Assembly: GCA_949063825.1 (NCBI GenBank)
Contig: CARSRA010000034.1
Coordinates: 1 to 5,373 of the forward strand
Origin: an uncultured Candidatus Saccharibacteria bacterium
Lineage (GTDB): Bacteria > Patescibacteriota > Saccharimonadia > Saccharimonadales > Saccharimonadaceae
DNA: 5,373 nt
Direction of reading: 5' to 3'
Under the pieces are notes generated by a model, which ran no database searches, was not told where the DNA came from, and saw nothing but the letters and a program-made list of their open reading frames with translations. Positions 1 through 5,106 of this stretch are shown here, piece after piece. Numbering within the stretch: position 1 is the stretch's first letter; each line of letters opens with the position of its first letter. Position numbers and translations under genes: made by a program.

Positions 1-45
1 ACCAGTCGTGGTCACGGTTTCCCCCTACGCTGCACCGCGAAGTAG
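1..45 (+). CDS. 3' end of a FISUMP-domain surface protein (partial)
   Basis: Frame 1 on the + strand reads TSRGHGFPLRCTAK and then TAG at 43-45. The G-F-x-x-R-C ending is how FISUMP (Fibrobacter succinogenes major paralogous domain) proteins finish, and the last eight residues, GFPLRCTAK without its first letter, match those of the FISUMP gene at the right edge of the window, as does the DNA across the stop. Only 14 codons are visible, so domain order, signal peptide and length cannot be judged. Such proteins in CPR bacteria are usually predicted to be secreted or surface-exposed; their ligand is unknown. The gene points towards the core and faces the right-edge FISUMP gene. Confidence 0.7.
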   Translation, partial: TSRGHGFPLRCTAK

Positions 46-56
46 GGTAGATAGTA
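15..56 (+). repeat. Left copy of a 42-bp inverted repeat spanning FISUMP stop codons
   Basis: The 42 bases from cggtttcc to gatagta are identical, in reverse complement, to 5099-5140. The repeat covers the last nine to ten codons (GFPLRCTAK), the TAG stop and 11 bases beyond it. Identity drops immediately on both sides: ggtca against ggcag in the codons just inside, and ctctgc against ggctat beyond. Identity that continues past the stop codon is more than protein conservation needs, which points to recent duplication, gene conversion or a recombination tract. Confidence 0.85.
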
Positions 57-146
57 CTCTGCAGGAGAAAAATGTTTTTCGCGTCGGTACACGAGATCTC
101 TGATGATCTAATGAAGCCTTACGAACAACATCAAACCAGCATATTA
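46..146. other. Spacer without a recognisable gene
   Basis: Between the left FISUMP stop and stem-loop HA I see no gene. A short A/T palindrome (gaaaa, 4-nt loop, ttttc, near 67-80) is too weak to call a terminator. The open + frame that begins at 72 runs straight through the stem-loop and looks like a by-product of the stop-free palindrome. Confidence 0.5.
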
Positions 147-247
147 TCCCCCCTTAGCTCTTTTGGAAGTGTAAAAGATACAACTGAGATTCATAATGAC
201 TTTGATGTAACTTTCTTCAGCGTCACTTCCAAAAGAGCTAGGGGGGA
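147..247 (+). repeat. Stem-loop element HA, 52-nt conserved loop
   Basis: The left arm (147-171, cccccc-t-tagctcttttggaagtg) pairs with the right arm (224-247). The only irregularity is one bulged T at 154 or 155. The loop (172-223) is exactly 52 nt. Read in reverse complement, element HB has the same loop with 47 of 52 identities, and HC matches it at 33 of 52. The shared loop blocks are taaaaga at the start, ataatgact in the middle and tcttcagcgt at the end. The stem can extend imperfectly into the loop (aaag.taca pairing) with extra unpaired bases on one side. The element begins 11 nt downstream of the stop of the - strand FISUMP fragment. Its function is unknown: a recombination or mobility site, or a 3'-end structure of the transcript. 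There is no U-tract typical of an intrinsic terminator. Confidence 0.85.
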
Positions 248-258
248 TGAGGCTTCCT

Positions 259-486
259 CTACCCCTCCCGTGTAACGCAGCGGATGGCGAAGCCGTAGCC
301 ACGGTTGAGACCGTCTTGCGGGCCAACATATGTTGGTGATGTAGCTAGACGGCGACCGCCAGTATCTGAACTACTAGCATTAGCCCACCAATAGCCATTC
401 TGTGTACGATTGTCGATGTATCCTAGGGAACGATTATATCCTCCCGTCCGGAGAAAGTTGAGAGGCGACGCAATATATAGTAGGGT
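259..486 (-). pseudogene. Promoterless 5'-truncated FISUMP C-terminal cassette
   Basis: The - strand frame from 486 to the TAG at 259-261 gives 75 residues with no ATG and is closed upstream by an in-frame TAA at 487-489. Key segments are SPLNF (7-11), GYWWANASSS (31-40), NRGYGFAIRC (61-70) and the end VTREG. These match the order SPLNF...GDFWS...GFPLRC in the right-edge FISUMP gene: a hydrophobic lead, the Y/F-W-W/S aromatic block, and a G-F-x-x-R-C finish. A complete FISUMP domain should be roughly twice this size, so about half is missing. The break lies only about 15 nt from the nusG terminator. No promoter or ribosome-binding site is visible. It may be a decayed fragment or a silent donor for gene conversion into an expressed FISUMP gene; the sequence alone cannot decide. 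The reading frame is still intact, which slightly favours a donor or recent origin. Confidence 0.7.
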
Positions 487-500
487 TTACCTATACAGCT

Positions 501-527
501 AAAGACCCGCAACGATTTGCGGGTCTT
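501..527 (-). terminator. Intrinsic terminator of secE-nusG
   Basis: An 11-bp perfect stem (aagacccgcaa / ttgcgggtctt) with a 4-nt loop begins about 22 nt beyond the nusG stop. On the - strand it ends in only about three U residues, so termination may be inefficient and read-through into the FISUMP fragment is possible. Confidence 0.75.
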
Positions 528-548
528 GTAGTTTAGGACAAATATTTT

Positions 549-1097
549 TTATAGCTGTTTTACCTGTAGAGCATCAAGCTCGACTGGTGTTTCGCGCCCA
601 AACATCGAGACCATCACTTTCATCTTGCCCTTAGTGGCATCAATTTCAGAGACTACACCTTCGAAGCCCTTAAACGGCCCGTCGATGATCGAGATTACTT
701 CGCCGATTTCATAATTTACGGAATATTTTGGATCTTCTACGCCCATGCGCTTCTTGATTTTGGCGATTTCTTTCTCAGAAACCGGAGTTGGTTGGGTGCC
801 ATTACCGATAAAACCAGTCACGCCTGGAGTATTGCGTACGATATACCAAGTTTCATCCGAAAGGCACATTTCGACTAGCACGTAGCCTTGAAAAATCTTG
901 CGATCTACTACCTTACGTTTGCCGTCCTTGATTTCGATGCGCTTTTCTTTTGGTACGATAGCGTCAAAAATGCGTTCATCGAGCTCGCCACTTTCGACGC
1001 GCTCTTTGATACCGTTTGCAACTTTATCTTCGTAGCCACCATAGGTACTAATTGCATACCAGGCGCGTTCATTATTTTTATATCGGTTAACTGCCAT
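549..1097 (-). CDS. nusG: Transcription termination/antitermination protein NusG
   Basis: A complete 182-residue NusG, the usual length for the family. The NGN domain (about 11-117) has AWYAISTYGGYEDKV near the start, KIFQGYVLVEM, WYIVRNTPGVTGFIG and the P-T-P-V-S-E-K-E-I linker. The C-terminal KOW domain (about 127-182) has the signature GEVISIIDGPFKGFEGVV and ends in VELDALQVKQL. NusG binds the RNA polymerase clamp through NGN and contacts Rho or ribosomal protein S10 through KOW, affecting elongation, pausing and transcription-translation coupling. The ATG start is supported by AAAGGGA four bases upstream, which lies in the 11-nt gap after secE, so the two genes are co-transcribed and probably translationally linked. 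rplK, which usually follows nusG in other bacteria, is here about 3.2 kb away on the opposite strand. Identification is secure. Confidence 0.97.
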   Translation of the reverse strand: MAVNRYKNNERAWYAISTYGGYEDKVANGIKERVESGELDERIFDAIVPKEKRIEIKDGKRKVVDRKIFQGYVLVEMCLSDETWYIVRNTPGVTGFIGNGTQPTPVSEKEIAKIKKRMGVEDPKYSVNYEIGEVISIIDGPFKGFEGVVSEIDATKGKMKVMVSMFGRETPVELDALQVKQL

Positions 1098-1108
1098 TTT
1101 ATCCCTTT

Positions 1109-1621
1109 CTATTTAAATGCTAAATTAAACAAAAACGTAAATAACGTATCGAGTAAAAGAATGAAGACCATCATAACAGCGCAGTAGGCTAACACTGCGA
1201 AAGTCATCTTCCAGGTAGCTTTGCGATCTGGCCAGCGTACTAGACATAGTTCGCTCCATGAATCATGAATGTAACGACCGAGTGCTACGAAAGGTCGGGC
1301 GATCAGTTTTACTTCCTTGATGGGCTTACGGCCATCACTCAATAAATCGTTTTTGGCTCGTTTTTTAGATTTTGAGCCTTTTTTGGTAGGTTTGGGCTCA
1401 GTCTTTGCATGGTCCTTTTTGATGGATTTTTCGTGTTCTGAGATGGTCTTATTGTTGGTTCCCACTGGCTCAGTTGGCGCCTTGACGGCGGTATTAACAC
1501 GATCATCTGACTTAGCGGAATTCTTACCTTTTTCATTTTGATTAGGTGTTTTTTCACGGCTAGACGATGCAGAAATGCGTGTAATATGTTTATTTTCCTC
1601 GCTATCGCTCTTTTTAGACAT
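1109..1621 (-). CDS. secE: Preprotein translocase subunit SecE with long charged N-terminal tail
   Basis: The last 65 or so residues are a typical single-span SecE: an amphipathic segment (about 108-128, GRYIHDSWSELCLVRW), the conserved W-P-D-R-K block (130-134) and one hydrophobic membrane helix (about 140-168). SecE clamps SecY in the plasma-membrane SecYEG channel. Residues 1-105 are unusual: rich in Lys, Ser, Glu, Thr and Asn, without hydrophobic stretches, and probably disordered in the cytoplasm. Minimal SecE proteins are about 60-70 residues, so this is a large N-terminal extension. The ATG at 1619-1621 has AAAGGG four bases upstream, the same arrangement as nusG. A later internal start would remove the tail, but I see no better ribosome-binding site. 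The gene is followed by nusG after 11 nt. Its leader carries a possible attenuator. Confidence 0.93.
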   Translation of the reverse strand: MSKKSDSEENKHITRISASSSREKTPNQNEKGKNSAKSDDRVNTAVKAPTEPVGTNNKTISEHEKSIKKDHAKTEPKPTKKGSKSKKRAKNDLLSDGRKPIKEVKLIARPFVALGRYIHDSWSELCLVRWPDRKATWKMTFAVLAYCAVMMVFILLLDTLFTFLFNLAFK

Positions 1622-1636
1622 ACTTCCCTTTCTCTT

Positions 1637-1665
1637 GGTATCAAAAAAAGTCTGATACCAGACTT
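1637..1665 (-). promoter_or_regulatory. Possible transcription attenuator in the secE-nusG leader
   Basis: On the - strand AAGTCTG (1665-1659) and CAGACTT (1654-1648) form a 7-bp stem with a GTAT loop, followed by further U residues (1647-1643), the form of an intrinsic terminator, about 20 nt before the secE start. GGTATCA (1659-1653) can instead pair with TGATACC (1643-1637). This alternative uses the terminator loop and part of its 3' arm, so both hairpins cannot form together. No known riboswitch or protein-binding leader is recognised. Confidence 0.45.
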
Positions 1666-1690
1666 GTCAATAGTTTAGCATAGATCTGAG

Positions 1691-1699
1691 ATTATAGCA
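1691..1699 (-). promoter_or_regulatory. Candidate extended -10 promoter for secE-nusG
   Basis: The - strand reads TGC-TATAAT (1699-1691), an extended -10 element. The -35 region about 17 bp upstream is poor. Transcription would start near 1684, giving a leader of roughly 60 nt that includes the attenuator-like hairpins. A TTGACA lies at 1670-1665 but has no -10 at suitable spacing. Confidence 0.5.
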
Positions 1700-1759
1700 A
1701 TGATTTTGGCGGATTTTAGATATCTCATGTTTAGTTTTAGGATTTTGATCAATTTCGGG

Positions 1760-1765
1760 TATAAT
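1760..1765 (+). promoter_or_regulatory. vanY -10 element implying a leaderless mRNA
   Basis: TATAAT lies with its last base six bases before the ATG at 1772, so transcription would begin at or next to the start codon. The bases before the ATG (attct) contain no Shine-Dalgarno sequence. The -35 region is weak. This decides the start of the downstream gene: the longer open frame from 1700 would contain its own promoter. Confidence 0.6.
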
Positions 1766-1771
1766 ATTCTT

Positions 1772-2818
1772 ATGAAAAGTACGCCTGGCCCAGAAATCAA
1801 AATGCCAATTGTTTCAGATACGGATGGGGCTTTGCCGAGCCCGGCGATTGATCTTGTGTCGGCAAAGTCAAAAATCGACCCGATGTGGGTGTTAGGCGGA
1901 GTTCTAATCGCGTTAATTGCGGTGGTGGGTATTATTTTGATTGTTGAGGGGATATTACTGGAACAGAGATCACCGGAGGTATCTCTGCCAACAATAGTCG
2001 TGGAGACGGTAGCTGAAGATTGCGTGGGTGAGAGACCGGTCAATTTTCAAGATACAGAAGGAGACTCATCTGATGGAGGAAACTCGTCAGAAAAACCCTC
2101 AGAAGCGTCTGGAGGGGCAAATTCTAGTAATATCCCAGCTTCATCACGGACCTATGCGGGCGAAAACTGTACTTTAATGCAGGGGCCATTAATGCTAATA
2201 AATCCAGTTTTTCAGGTAAAAAGCGATTATATTGCAGCTCGTAAACGTGAATTGGTTGATATTGCAAAGATGTATCAGATCAAGGAAGGTGTGCCAGGCA
2301 ATGGTTCTCCCCTTCTAGATTCGGAGGCGGCAGTACATCTAAATGCGATGATTAAGGCTTATCAAGCGGCGTATCCGCGCCATAATATCGAGACACGCTC
2401 TTGCTTCCGTGCGACCGGTACGAATTGCGGAAGATTGTGCTATGCAACAGGCACAACCGATCATCATACCGGCTATACTTGCGATTTGATTGATCCGAGT
2501 TATGGTACGAGCCTTAATACTGATGATTATGACAAGCATATAGAGTGGCAGTGGCTAAAAGAGAATTCTTACAAATATGGATTTATCGATCGTTTCCCAG
2601 CGGCCTGGGCGGGTGGATCAATGAGTGAACCTGTAAATATTAATGCAAAAGGGTCGACGGGGCTTTATGAGACTTGGCATTACCGCTATGTCGGAGTGGA
2701 TGCGGCGACTGAAATTGCAACTGGTAAATACAATAATGGCCAATATGATTCTCTGGAGCATTACCTGAAGACTCGTGGGATTGTCGATTCACTCACCGCT
2801 GGAACCTGTAGGCAATGA
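1772..2818 (+). CDS. Membrane-anchored VanY-type D-alanyl-D-alanine carboxypeptidase (M15B)
   Basis: A 348-residue protein. A short cytoplasmic N-terminus precedes one hydrophobic segment (about 39-63, MWVLGGVLIALIAVVG...), then a Ser/Gly/Glu-rich linker (about 94-125) and a C-terminal peptidase domain outside the membrane. The zinc site of the M15B/VanY family is present: D-H-H-T-G-Y-T-C-D (ligands H231 and D238), and Y-E-T-W-H-Y-R-Y-V-G with catalytic E300 and ligand H303. The W-L-K-E-N-S-Y-K-Y-G-F block before them is also typical. Such enzymes remove the terminal D-Ala from peptidoglycan peptides. Six of seven cysteines lie in the extracellular domain or just before it (133, 211, 219, 223, 237, 346), which suggests disulfides. 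The start at 1772 is chosen because a -10 box lies just upstream. The gene is divergent from secE and convergent with the next gene. True VanY (vancomycin resistance) function is not implied; cell-wall remodelling or attack on a host wall are both possible. Confidence 0.88.
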   Translation: MKSTPGPEIKMPIVSDTDGALPSPAIDLVSAKSKIDPMWVLGGVLIALIAVVGIILIVEGILLEQRSPEVSLPTIVVETVAEDCVGERPVNFQDTEGDSSDGGNSSEKPSEASGGANSSNIPASSRTYAGENCTLMQGPLMLINPVFQVKSDYIAARKRELVDIAKMYQIKEGVPGNGSPLLDSEAAVHLNAMIKAYQAAYPRHNIETRSCFRATGTNCGRLCYATGTTDHHTGYTCDLIDPSYGTSLNTDDYDKHIEWQWLKENSYKYGFIDRFPAAWAGGSMSEPVNINAKGSTGLYETWHYRYVGVDAATEIATGKYNNGQYDSLEHYLKTRGIVDSLTAGTCRQ

Positions 2819-2819
2819 A

Positions 2820-2849
2820 AAAGCCCCCAGTGTACCCACTGAAGGCTTT
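2820..2849. terminator. Shared bidirectional terminator between convergent genes
   Basis: AAAGCC (2820-2825) pairs with GGCTTT (2844-2849), and CAGTG (2828-2832) pairs with CACTG (2837-2841) around a TACC loop, with a 2/2 internal mismatch between the two stems. On the - strand the hairpin runs into five U residues; on the + strand there are three. It starts directly after the vanY stop and lies about 30 nt beyond the stop of the convergent gene. Confidence 0.7.
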
Positions 2850-2877
2850 GATAGTTAGGAATTGGTTTTATCACCCC

Positions 2878-4116
2878 CTATTCTCCGTAAAGATTCAGCA
2901 ACTGCTTGTGACTTGCCCGGGTCGGGTCGGTCTTTCCGGACTCAAACATCTTTCTCCATAACAGTTCTGGGTTATCGATATTCCGATCGATAAATTGCCA
3001 AACTTTATCCGGGCCAGTGAAATACACTATTGAATTTGACCACGGAATGTCTCCGGTCCCCCGAAATGCACGTGCTGTGCGAGCGAAGATGATACGGAGG
3101 TCCTTTTCCGATAACGCAGGGCTAGCCCTGCGAATACGCGCGTATTCGCAATATCGATCAAAAGCTTCTTTGAAGTTCAATTTGTCGCAAGCCGCAAGAC
3201 CACAGATAACATAGCTTTCCACCCCAGGCGCCTCGAATTTACCGCTAAGAGCTTGTTCGATGCACTTGGTGACTCCTTCTTCGAAGGTGATGTAGCCGGG
3301 CAACGGTATTCCGATTTCGGGATACTTTGACTGCATAAAAGCTGCTCGATACAGATGTCCGAATGTTTCGTGACCCAAAACTATCCTGCGGACGGTCTCG
3401 GGGGTAAAATCACCGTTGGATCTGTAGAGTGGTACGTTTAGGATATGATCAATTTGATCAACGTTCATACCAGTCTTTTTTTCATCGACTTCAGCATAAA
3501 AATCGGTTTTAAACTCGAAGTCTTCCCTAATGATCGTATTCACCAGATCGCAGACTTCTTGAGCCGAGTATTTATACTTGGCCTTGTCGATTCTGGTAAA
3601 ACTTTTCGCCCATTTATTCTCAAAGATTTCTCGGAACTTTTGGATAAGTTCCGGTTCCGGCACAAACCCAACAGTATTCTTGGCCGTTGGATTTTCCAAT
3701 AAACACCGGTAAACATCTGGTTCCGGTAACCCGTTTAGCCTTACGTTCGCATCCTCAATAGACTTACGTAGCGGAGCGAGCGATGCCTGTGATGCTCCGG
3801 AATCCCTTTCCTCGCGGTAGCGTTGCATTGTCATCAAATTCTCTAACTTCAATTTCACTTCTGCGAGATATTCGGAAATAATCTGAACTTGGGCCGGATG
3901 TAAACCCGACTGCTCGTCATCTAATTGATGATCGATCTCACTAAGCTTCGCGAGCTGACCATTAAAATCATAATGATCATAGGTGAAATTTGGCATAATT
4001 GACCTTTGGCTGGTCAAAAATTCCCTCTCTGCAGTCGCAAAATTGTTTGGCGTCATGTACCTTACGAGATCCACGTCACATGCGTGGACCTCCATCATGA
4101 AATTATCAAATTTCAA
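2878..4116 (-). CDS. DUF1704/MATCAP-like putative zinc metallopeptidase
   Basis: A 412-residue protein recognised by its active-site layout: R-R-I-V-L-G-H-E-T-F-G-H-L-Y-R, with HExxxH at 249-254, then F-E-E-G-V at 278-282. HExxxH followed by E-E-G is the pattern of DUF1704, the family containing the eukaryotic tubulin tyrosine carboxypeptidases (MATCAP). The bacterial substrate is unknown. The N-terminal third (about 50-130) is charged and helical. There is no signal peptide or membrane helix, so a cytoplasmic location is likely. The start is TTG at 4116-4114, preceded by AGGAAG with a 7-nt spacer. The first ATG (residue 7) has no such site at proper distance. A strong promoter lies upstream. 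The gene is convergent with vanY and divergent from rplK. Family assignment is from motifs only. Catalytic activity is inferred. Confidence 0.75.
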   Translation of the reverse strand: MKFDNFMMEVHACDVDLVRYMTPNNFATAEREFLTSQRSIMPNFTYDHYDFNGQLAKLSEIDHQLDDEQSGLHPAQVQIISEYLAEVKLKLENLMTMQRYREERDSGASQASLAPLRKSIEDANVRLNGLPEPDVYRCLLENPTAKNTVGFVPEPELIQKFREIFENKWAKSFTRIDKAKYKYSAQEVCDLVNTIIREDFEFKTDFYAEVDEKKTGMNVDQIDHILNVPLYRSNGDFTPETVRRIVLGHETFGHLYRAAFMQSKYPEIGIPLPGYITFEEGVTKCIEQALSGKFEAPGVESYVICGLAACDKLNFKEAFDRYCEYARIRRASPALSEKDLRIIFARTARAFRGTGDIPWSNSIVYFTGPDKVWQFIDRNIDNPELLWRKMFESGKTDPTRASHKQLLNLYGE

Positions 4117-4167
4117 AAAACCACTTCCTCTCTATAAATGTGCTGGGGTTTAGGACCCTATTCTCTA

Positions 4168-4196
4168 ATTATATCACACAAAATCTAAAAAGTCAA
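4168..4196 (-). promoter_or_regulatory. Sigma-70-type promoter of the DUF1704 gene
   Basis: TTGACT (4196-4191), a 17-bp spacer and TATAAT (4173-4168) on the - strand make a near-consensus promoter. The start would be near 4161, giving a leader of about 45 nt with the AGGAAG ribosome-binding site at 4129-4124. Confidence 0.8.
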
Positions 4197-4235
4197 TAGT
4201 GAAACAATAAATATGCCAAAATACCCTGAATATAC

Positions 4236-4264
4236 TTGCGGAAAAAACGATTTTCGTCTATAAT
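4236..4264 (+). promoter_or_regulatory. rplK promoter
   Basis: TTGCGG (4236-4241), a 17-bp spacer and TATAAT (4259-4264). The predicted start is near 4271, a leader of about 30 nt. The ribosome-binding site AAGGAG lies at 4286-4291, nine bases before the ATG. The promoter is back to back with that of the DUF1704 gene. Confidence 0.75.
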
Positions 4265-4300
4265 GAAGCTAGTTACGCGCTCAATAAGGAGTATAATATT

Positions 4301-4726
4301 ATGGCAGGAAAAGTAATTGGTAATTTGAAATTACGCATTCCGGGCGGCAAAGCTTCGGCGGGGCCTCCGGTTGGTTCGACCCTCGGTCAATGGGGTCTCA
4401 ATATGATGGATTTCATTAATCCATTCAATGAAGCGACCAAAGATTTCATGGGTAAGAACGTGATTGTCCACATCAAGGTTTATGAAGATCGTACCTTTGA
4501 TTGGAAGTGCTTGGGACAGCCAGTTGACGATCTCATTCGTGAGAAAATTAATATCCAAAAAGGTAGCGGTAAGCCGAATCTTGAAAAAGTTGGGAAGATT
4601 TCTCGCAAAGATCTAGAAGAGATCGCTGAGAAGAAAATGGACCAGCTTAACGCTATTGACCTAGAAGGTGCAGTGAAAGTTATAGCTGGTACGGCACGTT
4701 CGATGGGTGTGGAAGTCGTAGACTAG
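4301..4726 (+). CDS. rplK: Large ribosomal subunit protein uL11 (L11)
   Basis: A complete 141-residue L11, the same length as in most bacteria. The N-terminal domain (about 1-70) has the proline-rich start G-G-K-A-S-A-G-P-P-V-G-S-T-L-G-Q-W-G-L-N. The C-terminal RNA-binding domain (about 75-141) has K-S/G-S-G-K-P-N and K-V-G-K-I-S-R, and ends in the signature I-A-G-T-A-R-S-M-G-V-E-V. L11 binds the GTPase-associated region of 23S rRNA with L10 and is involved in factor-dependent GTP hydrolysis and the stringent response. It has its own promoter, a good ribosome-binding site and a terminator only about 20 nt after the stop. rplA (L1), its usual downstream partner, does not follow. Identification is certain. 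Confidence 0.98.
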   Translation: MAGKVIGNLKLRIPGGKASAGPPVGSTLGQWGLNMMDFINPFNEATKDFMGKNVIVHIKVYEDRTFDWKCLGQPVDDLIREKINIQKGSGKPNLEKVGKISRKDLEEIAEKKMDQLNAIDLEGAVKVIAGTARSMGVEVVD

Positions 4727-4744
4727 GAATCTATAATTGCTATT

Positions 4745-4775
4745 AACTCCGTCTCTAAAATGAGGCGGAGTTTTT
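4745..4775 (+). terminator. Intrinsic terminator of rplK
   Basis: An 11-bp stem (aactccgtctc / gaggcggagtt, one T-G pair) with a 6-nt loop is followed by T residues to 4775. It makes rplK a single-gene transcript. Confidence 0.9.
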
Positions 4776-4806
4776 GTGCGTAGACTAGATGGATTCAACT
4801 CTTCTC

Positions 4807-4827
4807 TTACCTCTCCCGTGTAGCACA
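4807..4827 (-). pseudogene. Scar of a FISUMP 3' end
   Basis: The - strand reads C-A-T-R-E-R then TAA at 4807-4809. It aligns at DNA level with the end of the 259-486 fragment (C-V-T-R-E-G stop), sharing acacgggag and most bases on either side, including several past the stop. The coding homology stops after about seven codons; stem-loop HB begins some 20 nt further upstream. It looks like what remains after most of a cassette was deleted. The match is short, so chance cannot be excluded. Confidence 0.5.
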
Positions 4828-4849
4828 GTAGAAAATTGTAGATATTTAC

Positions 4850-4948
4850 CCCCCTATAGCTCTTTTGGAAGTGACGCTGAAGAAAGCTACAACAAAGTCA
4901 TTATGAATCTCAGTTGCGTCTTTCACACTTCCAAAAGAGCTATAGGGG
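4850..4948 (-). repeat. Stem-loop element HB, 52-nt conserved loop
   Basis: A perfect 23-bp stem (4851-4873 with 4926-4948, cccctatagctcttttggaag plus tg in two parts of the arm) encloses a 52-nt loop (4874-4925). In reverse complement the loop matches HA at 47 of 52 positions, and the arms share gctcttttggaagtg, so HA and HB are inverted copies of one element. The outer arm bases differ (tata against tta), but each copy remains self-complementary. The element lies between HC and the FISUMP scar. Confidence 0.88.
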
Positions 4949-4992
4949 ATATACTCCAATCTATAACTAACAAGAATAAGTGCTTGATTTTT

Positions 4993-5092
4993 CTTTATAA
5001 TCCTCTTTTTGAAGAATAAAAGAAGTAATCGTAGATAATAATGACTGCAAAGCACTCATCTTCAGCGTTTCTTCAAAAAGAGGGTTATAAAG
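4993..5092 (+). repeat. Stem-loop element HC, diverged member with 52-nt loop
   Basis: A 24-bp stem (4993-5016 with 5069-5092, centred on cctctttttgaagaa, one T-G pair) encloses a loop of again exactly 52 nt (5017-5068). Its loop matches HA at 33 of 52 positions, concentrated in three blocks: taaaaga (1-7), ataatgact (22-30) and tcttcagcgt (43-52). The arms differ from those of HA and HB yet stay complementary. It lies 17 nt beyond the stop of the right-edge FISUMP gene, in the same orientation relative to that gene as HA has to the 259-486 fragment. Confidence 0.82.
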
Positions 5093-5106
5093 ATAGCCTA
5101 CTATCT
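5091..5106. other. Small hairpin just after the right FISUMP stop
   Basis: AGATAG (5091-5096), a CCTA loop and CTATCT (5101-5106) form a 6-bp stem with a 4-nt loop, starting a few bases after the FISUMP stop on the - strand. The left copy of the 42-bp repeat keeps agatag but not the other arm. It could be part of a weak terminator or a recombination signal; it is short enough to arise by chance. Confidence 0.35.

Noticed and set aside
72..275. Open frames running through the stem-loops (also 144-329, 4789-5019 and 4846-5055)
   Set aside because: They translate palindromes that happen to lack stops, in both directions. Differences between HA and HB do not favour third codon positions (two of five are silent), HC has a stop in the corresponding frame, and no ribosome-binding site is present.
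888..1187. Open frames opposite nusG, secE, vanY, the DUF1704 gene and rplK
   Set aside because: Each lies antisense to a well-identified gene, lacks a ribosome-binding site and resembles no protein family.
1665..1670. TTGACA on the - strand as the -35 of the secE promoter
   Set aside because: At 16-18 bp spacing the sequence is a run of T, with no -10 element; TGCTATAAT upstream is a better candidate.
1700..1771. Upstream ATG extending the VanY-like protein by 24 residues
   Set aside because: The extension contains the TATAAT promoter box, has no ribosome-binding site and does not resemble a family N-terminus.
4096..4098. ATG start (residue 7) for the DUF1704 gene
   Set aside because: AGGAAG is 7 nt from the TTG but about 25 nt from this ATG, so TTG is the better start.
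147..5092. Stem-loops as classical integron attC sites
   Set aside because: No GTTRRRY/RYYYAAC core pair is found at the ends, and the conserved part is the loop and not the ends. No integron integrase is in the window.
147..5092. CRISPR array
   Set aside because: Only three diverged, long and partly inverted stem-loops with irregular spacing; no short direct repeats with unique spacers.
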